Origin: Actinomycetota bacterium
GTDB lineage: Bacteria; Actinomycetota; Thermoleophilia; Solirubrobacterales; Solirubrobacteraceae
Assembly: GCA_005888335.1 (NCBI GenBank)
Contig: VAWY01000179.1
Location: 1 to 10,984, forward strand
Length of the DNA stretch: 10,984 nt
Direction: 5' to 3'
The position numbers were made by a program, and so were the translations under genes. Positions 5,956 to 10,984 of this stretch are shown here, one piece after another (the first letter of the stretch is position 1; each line of letters begins with the position of its first letter). The notes under the pieces were generated by a model, which saw only the letters and a list, made by a program, of their open reading frames with translations, made no database searches and was not told the DNA's origin.

Positions 5956-6948
5956 TCAGGCGCCGAGCCGCGGGAACGCTTCGCGCGCGTTGCGGTGATC
6001 GATCTGAGCGCGATCGGCGGCAGAGAAGACCCCGCCGAGCGCGGGCTGCGGGTCGGGATCCTCGCTGTACATGAGGGCGGCGAACGGCCAGTCGCTGCCG
6101 AAGACGATCCCGCGCTTGCCGCACATGGCGTCGAGGGCCAGCAGCGCCGGTCGGTCGGCGACGAGCGCGGTGTCGAAGAACGCCGCGCGCAGCGCGCGAT
6201 CGCACGAGTCCGGCGTGAGGGCCTTCGAGCCGGGAGGCAAGCCCAGCACGTCGGCGGCCAGCGGCGCGTAGGTCGCGAGCGTGTCCAGGCGCTTGCGGAG
6301 CATCGGGACGGTGCCGCCGCCGTGCGCGAGGTGCCAGCGGATGCCGGGGTGGCGGTCGAACGTGCCGTTGAACAGCAGCGAGATGATCGTGCGCGTCGTG
6401 TCGAAGGGGTACTCGGCGACGAAGCTCGGGATCGCGTACTCGGGGCGCGCGTCAGCGGCGACGGCCGTCGGGTGGACGAACACCCACGCGTTGCGGGCGT
6501 CGAGCTCTGCCAGGAGCGGCTCGAACGCCGGGTCGCCGAGGTAGCGCCCGCCGATGCTGCTCAGGAGAGCGACGCCGTCGAGGCCGAGCTCGTCGAGCGC
6601 GCGGATGGCCTCCGCTCGGGCGCCGTCGACGTCCTGGAGCGAGAGCACGGCGAAGCCCCCGAACCGCTGGGGGTGCTCGCTGACGATCGCGGCGAGCTCG
6701 TCGTTGACGGTGCGCGCGAGCGCGGTCGCCGGCTCGGCGGCGAGGAAGTCGGCTCCGGGGTCGGAGATCGAGAGCATCTGCGTGGCGATCCCGTGGGCGT
6801 CCATGAACTGCAGCGCCAGCGCGGGCGACCAGTCCGGAACGGGGATCCCGCCGATCAGGTGAATGCCCGCGTCCTGGAGCGCGTTGCGGTAGGCGGGCGT
6901 CAGCGCGTGCGCGTGGACGTCGATGCGCTGTGGCTCAATCGATGACAT
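5956..6948 (-). CDS. Amidohydrolase 2 family protein, ACMSD / 6-methylsalicylate decarboxylase-like (cytosolic)
   Basis: This is a 330-residue TIM-barrel metal-dependent enzyme of the amidohydrolase-2 group (PF04909). That group contains ACMSD-type and 6-methylsalicylate-type nonoxidative decarboxylases as well as hydrolases. The visible metal/catalytic set is H12 and H14 (DVHAH), H159 (FVHP), H209 (LAHGGG) and D286 (GSDWPF). There is no signal peptide, so it is cytosolic. The ATG at 6948 overlaps the end of the preceding gene by 14 bases. An open frame extends upstream to 7149, but that part is Arg/Ser-rich antisense-like sequence and is rejected as coding. It is clearly paralogous to its neighbour (shared WSP..A..FMD..GI, SLSDPG/SISDPG, RFGG.AVL, GSDWPF). 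Last gene of the operon. Substrate is not known; a carboxylated aromatic or ring-cleavage product fits the context. Confidence 0.82.
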   Translation of the reverse strand: MSSIEPQRIDVHAHALTPAYRNALQDAGIHLIGGIPVPDWSPALALQFMDAHGIATQMLSISDPGADFLAAEPATALARTVNDELAAIVSEHPQRFGGFAVLSLQDVDGARAEAIRALDELGLDGVALLSSIGGRYLGDPAFEPLLAELDARNAWVFVHPTAVAADARPEYAIPSFVAEYPFDTTRTIISLLFNGTFDRHPGIRWHLAHGGGTVPMLRKRLDTLATYAPLAADVLGLPPGSKALTPDSCDRALRAAFFDTALVADRPALLALDAMCGKRGIVFGSDWPFAALMYSEDPDPQPALGGVFSAADRAQIDHRNAREAFPRLGA

Positions 6949-8362
6949 GGATCGACGTCCGCACGGTGCGGATGTTGCCGAAGACGTCGGTGACGCTGAG
7001 CACGAGGCGCGCCTTCCCGGGACGAAGATCCGGCGGTAGCGTGAAGCGCAGCGAGCGACGGCCGCGATCGACGCGCGAGAACCGCGTCTCGGCCAGCATC
7101 TTGCCCGCGCGTGTGAGCTGGGCGTCGACGAGCACCGTCTCACCGGCATCGAGGAGGAATCGAACCTGGCGCTTGCCTGCTTTCTGCTTGATCACGCGGG
7201 CGCGCACGAGCTTGGCGTCGACCGCGGTGTCCGCGGCGGGCACGCCGAGGCGTGCCGCGACACTCGGGAGCTGGGCGAGCGGGTTGGCCCGCTCGATCGC
7301 ATGGCGTTGGCTGGTGGCGAACGTCGCGCTCAGCGGCGGCTGGGGATCACCGGGGACGACGAAGAGCAGCTCGGTGAACGGCCAATCCGACCCGAAGACG
7401 ATGTGGTTGATGTCGCTGATCTCGAGCACGGACTGCATCGCTGACGGCGCCGGGTTCAAGGCCGTGTCGTAGTAGAAGCCGCGCTGCTGGGCGGCCGGAA
7501 GCACGCCGTTGACCGAGTCCGGGTCCTTGAGCACCTGGTTGGCGGCGCCGTCCTGCATCACGCCGACGCGGTAGTTGAGGAACGGGAACGCGCCGCCCGC
7601 GTGGGCGAGCTGGATACGCAGGTCGGGGTAGCGGGTCGTCAGCGCGGTGTTGAGCGCGACTGCGCAGAAGCGGGTCGTCTCGAAGGTGAACTCGACGAGG
7701 AAGTCGGGCAGCCCGTAGCTGGGCTTGTCGTCGGCGGGCAGCGCCGCGGGGTGCATGAACACGAACGCCTTGCGCCGGTTGATCTCGGCCCACAGCGGCT
7801 CGAACTGCGGCAGCGCGATGTTCGTGCCGCCGTAGCTGGTGAGCAGCGCGACGCCGTCGAGCTTGAGCACGTCGAGCGCGTAGGCGAGCTCCTCGAGCGA
7901 GCCCTCGACGTCGGGCAGCGGCAGCACGGCGTAGCCGCCGAAGCGCGTCGGGTGGTCCTTGATGAGCTCGGCGGTGTACTCGTTGACCTGGCGGGCGAGC
8001 GTCTTGGCGGCGGCGCCCGACAGGAACGACACCCCGGGATCGGAGAGCGACACGACCTGCAGCTGGATCCCGAAGCTGTCCATGAACGCGATCGCGCGCT
8101 CCGGGCTCCAGACCGGCGTCGGGTAGCCGCCGATCGTGACCATGCCGGCCTGCAGCAGCGCCTCGCGGTAGACGGGTGGGATGTGGTGCGCGTGCAGGTC
8201 GATCCGGCCACCGGGCGGGGCCTCGGCCACGGCCGGGATCAGCCCCGCGCACTGGGTGTCGCTGTCGGCGACCGCGGGCCCGGGGAACCCGAGTGCGGCG
8301 AGACCGGTGCCGGCGGCGGCAGCGGCACCGGCGCCGAGCAGCCCGCGGCGCGTGAGGCTCAT
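6935..8362 (-). CDS. Tat-exported amidohydrolase 2 family protein with C-terminal beta-rich domain
   Basis: This protein has 475 residues. The N-terminus reads [10 protein letters not shown] followed by an Ala/Gly-rich hydrophobic stretch ending near PAVADS (29-34), a twin-arginine signal peptide. The enzyme would be folded with its metal in the cytosol and then exported. The catalytic barrel (about 53-372) has H57 and H59 (DLHAHH), H204 (FMHP), H254 (LAHAGG) and D326 (GSDWPF), as in ACMSD / 6-methylsalicylate decarboxylase relatives. Residues about 383-475 form an additional basic, beta-strand-rich region (alternating hydrophobic runs, ending [19 protein letters not shown]), probably an Ig-like fold, unusual for this family. 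The ATG at 8362 overlaps the aldolase stop by ATGA; the open frame upstream of it is antisense-type sequence. Its 3' end overlaps the paralogous gene by 14 bases. Substrate unknown. Confidence 0.82.
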   Translation of the reverse strand: MSLTRRGLLGAGAAAAAGTGLAALGFPGPAVADSDTQCAGLIPAVAEAPPGGRIDLHAHHIPPVYREALLQAGMVTIGGYPTPVWSPERAIAFMDSFGIQLQVVSLSDPGVSFLSGAAAKTLARQVNEYTAELIKDHPTRFGGYAVLPLPDVEGSLEELAYALDVLKLDGVALLTSYGGTNIALPQFEPLWAEINRRKAFVFMHPAALPADDKPSYGLPDFLVEFTFETTRFCAVALNTALTTRYPDLRIQLAHAGGAFPFLNYRVGVMQDGAANQVLKDPDSVNGVLPAAQQRGFYYDTALNPAPSAMQSVLEISDINHIVFGSDWPFTELLFVVPGDPQPPLSATFATSQRHAIERANPLAQLPSVAARLGVPAADTAVDAKLVRARVIKQKAGKRQVRFLLDAGETVLVDAQLTRAGKMLAETRFSRVDRGRRSLRFTLPPDLRPGKARLVLSVTDVFGNIRTVRTSIHVID

Positions 8363-9354
8363 GCCGTGAGCTCCACGGCGATGTCGACGAGCAGGTCCTC
8401 CTGGCCGCCGACGAGCCGTCGGTCGCCCGCGATCCGCAGGAGCTCGTGCGCGGGGACGTCGTAGCGCGCGCCGATCGTGCGGGCGTGCTTGAGGAAGCTC
8501 GAGTACACGCCGGCGAGGCCGAGCGTGATCGCGTCGCGGTCGATGACCGGGACGGCCGGCTGCAGCGGCGCCGCGATCTCCTCGGCGACGTCGAGCAGCG
8601 CCGCGACGTCGATCCCCGTGCGCACGCCGAGCCGCTCGAGCAGTGCCGCGACGACCTCGGTCTGGGCGTTGCCCGAGCCGGCGCCGAAGGCACGCAGCGA
8701 CCCGTCGACCTGGACGGCACCGGCGCGCACGGCGAGGATCGTGTTGGCCTCGCCGACTGCCAGGTTGCGGTGGGCGTGGAAGCCGACCTGCGCGTCCGCC
8801 CCGAGCTCGGCGACGAGCGCGTCGACGCGGTCGGTGACGCCGTCGAGCACCATCGCGCCGGCGGAGTCGACGACGTAGACGCACTCGCAGCCGTTGTCGG
8901 CCATCACCCGCGCCTGCACGGCGAGGGCCTCGGGTTCCAGGGTGTGGCTCATCATCAGGAACCCGGCGGTCTGCATCCCCAGCTCCCGTGCCGCGTGGAA
9001 GTGCTCGGCGGAGATGTCGGCCTCGCTTGCGTGCGTGGCGACGCGCAGCACGCCGACGCCGAGGTCGTGGGCGGCCTTGATGTCGCTGACGGTGCCGACG
9101 CCGGGCAGGATCAGCGCCGCGATCGTCGCCCGCTGCGCGGTCTGGCAGGCAGCGGCGATCAGCTCGCGCTCGTCGACGCGGCTGCGACCGTAGGTGAGCG
9201 TGGAGCCACCGAGGCCGTCGCCGTGGGCAACTTCGATCACCGGGACGCCGGCGGCGTCGAGACCCGCGACCACATCGCGGACCTGCTCGACGGTGAACCG
9301 GTGGGCGACGGCGTGCGACCCGTCGCGCAGAGTGGTGTCGGTGACGCGGATCAT
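8359..9354 (-). CDS. mhpE: 4-hydroxy-2-oxovalerate aldolase
   Basis: This 331-residue HMGL-like TIM barrel is the class II pyruvate aldolase of the meta-cleavage pathway (MhpE/BphI/DmpG/HsaF). It cleaves 4-hydroxy-2-oxopentanoate to pyruvate and acetaldehyde. Visible residues are TLRDGSH (R10, D11, H14), the metal ligands FHAH (H193, H195) and Y284 in VYSSFLKHA, which match the known BphI active site (R16, D17, H20, H200, H202, Y290). One position after the HxH motif is R (HAHRNL) where many relatives have H or E. Length is close to the usual 340. The product forms a channelling complex with the acetaldehyde dehydrogenase, whose gene precedes it with an ATGA overlap (9351-9354). The symbol follows the generic family name; it could equally be hsaF-like. 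Confidence 0.93.
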   Translation of the reverse strand: MIRVTDTTLRDGSHAVAHRFTVEQVRDVVAGLDAAGVPVIEVAHGDGLGGSTLTYGRSRVDERELIAAACQTAQRATIAALILPGVGTVSDIKAAHDLGVGVLRVATHASEADISAEHFHAARELGMQTAGFLMMSHTLEPEALAVQARVMADNGCECVYVVDSAGAMVLDGVTDRVDALVAELGADAQVGFHAHRNLAVGEANTILAVRAGAVQVDGSLRAFGAGSGNAQTEVVAALLERLGVRTGIDVAALLDVAEEIAAPLQPAVPVIDRDAITLGLAGVYSSFLKHARTIGARYDVPAHELLRIAGDRRLVGGQEDLLVDIAVELTA

Positions 9355-10223
9355 GCCGCCACCAGCTGCGCCGCGATGCGCTCGCCGACGCGCGTGGCGG
9401 CGGCGGTCATGATGTCGAGGTTGCCGCTGTAGGGCTCCAGGAAGTCTCCGGCGCCCTCGACCTCGAGCAGGATCGTGACGCGGTCGTCGTGGAACTGCGG
9501 GTCGGCCTTGAGCCGGTAGCCGGGCACGTACGTCGCGACCTCGGCGGCCATCTCACGCACGGACTCGGCGATCGCGGCGCGGTCGGCGTCGGGCTCGAGC
9601 TCGCACATGACGGTGTCTCGCATCAGCAACGGCGGTTCGGCCGGGTTGAGCACGATGATGGCCTTGCCCTGCTCGGCGCCGCCGACCTCGCTGATTGCGC
9701 GCGACGTCGTCTCGGTGAACTCGTCGATGTTCGCGCGTGTGCCGGGACCGGCGGACTTCGACGCGATCGACGCGACGATCTCCGCGTAGGGCACCCGGGT
9801 CACGCGCGCGACGGCGTGGACCATCGGCACGGTTGCCTGGCCGCCGCAGGTGACCATGTTCACGTTGGGCGCATCGAGGTGCTCGTCGAGGTTGACGGGC
9901 GGCACGACGAACGGGCCGACCGCAGCCGGGGTGAGGTCGACGGCGCGGATGCCCGCTGCCTCGTAGCGCGGCGCGGCGGCGGCGTGCACCTTCGCCGCGG
10001 TCGCCTCGAAGACGATGTCGGGCAGCTCGTCCTGCGCCAGCAGCCAGTTGACGCCCTCGGCGCTGGTGATGAGGCCGAGGTCGGCGGCGCGGGCGAGCCC
10101 CGCGGAGGCCGGGTCGACGCCGATCATCCAGTGGGGCTGGACGTGCTCTGAGCGCAGCAGCTTGTAGAGCAGGTCGGTCCCGATGTTGCCGGACCCCACG
10201 ATCGCGGCGGTCGCCTTGCTCAT
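9351..10223 (-). CDS. mhpF: Acetaldehyde dehydrogenase (acylating)
   Basis: This enzyme has 290 residues and converts acetaldehyde, NAD+ and CoA to acetyl-CoA; it is the partner of the aldolase encoded next. The N-terminal Rossmann motif GSGNIG lies at 10-15 and the catalytic cysteine is C126 in [26 protein letters not shown] (162-174) and [13 protein letters not shown] (192-204) are typical of the MhpF/BphJ/DmpF/HsaG family. Slightly shorter than the common 300-315 residues but complete. The ATG at 10223 overlaps the hydratase stop, and its own stop overlaps the aldolase start, both by ATGA, so the three are translationally coupled. Acetaldehyde is channelled between aldolase and dehydrogenase in studied homologues. 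Located in the cytosol. Confidence 0.94.
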   Translation of the reverse strand: MSKATAAIVGSGNIGTDLLYKLLRSEHVQPHWMIGVDPASAGLARAADLGLITSAEGVNWLLAQDELPDIVFEATAAKVHAAAAPRYEAAGIRAVDLTPAAVGPFVVPPVNLDEHLDAPNVNMVTCGGQATVPMVHAVARVTRVPYAEIVASIASKSAGPGTRANIDEFTETTSRAISEVGGAEQGKAIIVLNPAEPPLLMRDTVMCELEPDADRAAIAESVREMAAEVATYVPGYRLKADPQFHDDRVTILLEVEGAGDFLEPYSGNLDIMTAAATRVGERIAAQLVAA

Positions 10224-10984
10224 CGCGCCGTCACCTCCACCCGGCCGAGCGGGCCGAAGTCGGCGACCACGCGGTTCCCGGCAGCGATCGGCACCGCGGC
10301 CGTGAGCGAGCCCGACAGCACGACGTGGCCGGCCTTCAGCGCGACGCCATGGCCGGCGAGCGCGTTGGCCAGCCAGGCGACCGCTTCGGCCGGGTCGCCG
10401 AGCACCGCCGCGCCGACGCCCTGCTGGCGCACCTCGCCGTCGACCGACATCGCCACGGCCGCAGCAGGGAGATCGACCTCGGCGACCGGGTGGCGTTCAG
10501 CGGCCAGCACCGCGCAGTGGCAGCTGGCGTTGTCGGCGATCGTGTCGACCAGCGTGATCTTCCAGTCGCGGATGCGGCTGTCGATGACCTCCAGCGCGGG
10601 GATGACCGATTCGGTGGCGGCGAGCACGTCCGCGGCGGTCACGCCGGGCCCGTGGAGGTCCTCGCGCAGGACGAAGGCCAGCTCGGGCTCGATGCGCGGC
10701 GCGATCAGACCGGAGACGCCCAGCTCGACCCCGGTCGCGTGGACGCGGTCGTCGTAGAGCACGCCGTAGTCGGGCTGGTCGACGCCGAGCAGCTCCTGCA
10801 TCGGCTTCGACGTCAGCCCGATCTTGTGCCCGACCACGCGCGCGGGCGCGGTCGCGCTGACCTCGCGCGAGTGGGCGTTGATCGCCTGGATCGCGTACGC
10901 GTCGTCGGCCGTCAGCTCCGGGTGGGCCCTGGAGATCGGTGCGATCGGCCGGCCGCTGATCTCGGCGAGCAGCAGCGCGTCGGC
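10220..10984 (-). CDS. mhpD: 2-hydroxypenta-2,4-dienoate hydratase (5' end outside the window)
   Basis: The frame is open to the window edge, giving 254 visible residues; only the first few (about 5-15) are probably missing. It belongs to the fumarylacetoacetate hydrolase-fold hydratases (MhpD/BphH/HsaE) that add water to 2-hydroxypenta-2,4-dienoate, giving 4-hydroxy-2-oxopentanoate for the downstream aldolase. The N-terminal part reads [20 protein letters not shown] then AYAIQ. It is followed by [28 protein letters not shown] and [13 protein letters not shown], all typical. The GTG at 10837 is an internal Val in the conserved VVGHKIG, not a start. A 2-oxo-hept-3-ene-1,7-dioate hydratase or oxalocrotonate decarboxylase of the same fold is an alternative, but the aldolase and dehydrogenase next door favour the pentadienoate hydratase. 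Confidence 0.9.
   Translation of the reverse strand, partial: ADALLLAEISGRPIAPISRAHPELTADDAYAIQAINAHSREVSATAPARVVGHKIGLTSKPMQELLGVDQPDYGVLYDDRVHATGVELGVSGLIAPRIEPELAFVLREDLHGPGVTAADVLAATESVIPALEVIDSRIRDWKITLVDTIADNASCHCAVLAAERHPVAEVDLPAAAVAMSVDGEVRQQGVGAAVLGDPAEAVAWLANALAGHGVALKAGHVVLSGSLTAAVPIAAGNRVVADFGPLGRVEVTAR

Noticed and set aside
6949..7149. Upstream extension of the cytosolic amidohydrolase
   Set aside because: These 67 codons are Arg/Ser-rich and overlap the well-supported C-terminal part of the preceding protein. The family begins just before DVHAH.
7601..8464. Plus-strand open frame opposite the Tat amidohydrolase
   Set aside because: Gly/Arg/Glu/Val-rich antisense frame with no domain; it covers a strongly supported enzyme gene.
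8363..8884. Upstream extension of the Tat amidohydrolase frame
   Set aside because: The extension lies over the aldolase gene and is Arg-rich. The Tat signal starting at 8362 and the ATGA overlap mark the true start.
1..10984. CRISPR arrays, insertion-sequence ends, attachment sites
   Set aside because: No regularly spaced direct repeats, transposase motifs, terminal inverted repeats with target duplications or tRNA edges were seen by eye.

Overview
The window is GC-rich DNA (mostly above 70% GC, strong G/C third positions), with GTG and ATG starts, many ATGA stop-start overlaps and very short leaders. This fits a high-GC actinobacterium, possibly Thermoleophilia/Solirubrobacterales-like. 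The taxon is inference only. No rRNA, tRNA, CRISPR array or intact mobile element was seen.

Left part (1-2241): about 490 bases without a gene, then a minus-strand ArsB/CitMHS-type (ion transporter superfamily) permease. It is divergent from a MarR-family regulator across only 29 bases. That gap is packed with CTTA/TAAG half-sites, so the regulator probably controls both genes.

Middle part (2242-5955): about 850 bases of lower-GC DNA with no convincing gene but several perfect short inverted repeats. A plus-strand beta-propeller protein with five Asp-box (BNR) repeats follows. After it lies a decayed, frameshifted relic of an ApbE-type flavin transferase gene. A convergent two-gene minus-strand operon encodes a UPF0158-nucleotidyltransferase fusion protein and a HEPN protein, with the layout of an MNT/HEPN toxin-antitoxin pair.

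Right part (5956-10984): a minus-strand catabolic operon, running off the right edge at its 5' end, in which every stop overlaps the next start. Order of transcription: 2-hydroxypenta-2,4-dienoate hydratase (partial), acylating acetaldehyde dehydrogenase, 4-hydroxy-2-oxovalerate aldolase, a Tat-exported amidohydrolase with an extra C-terminal beta-rich domain, and a second, cytosolic amidohydrolase paralogous to it. The first three form the classic lower meta-cleavage pathway: 2-hydroxypentadienoate is hydrated, cleaved to pyruvate and acetaldehyde, and the acetaldehyde becomes acetyl-CoA. The two amidohydrolases resemble ACMSD / 6-methylsalicylate decarboxylase-type enzymes and may supply or tailor an aromatic substrate. 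A 13-bp stem-loop just after the last gene is the likely terminator.

The items most worth following up are the UPF0158-MNT fusion with its HEPN partner, and the Tat-exported member of the tandem amidohydrolase pair.
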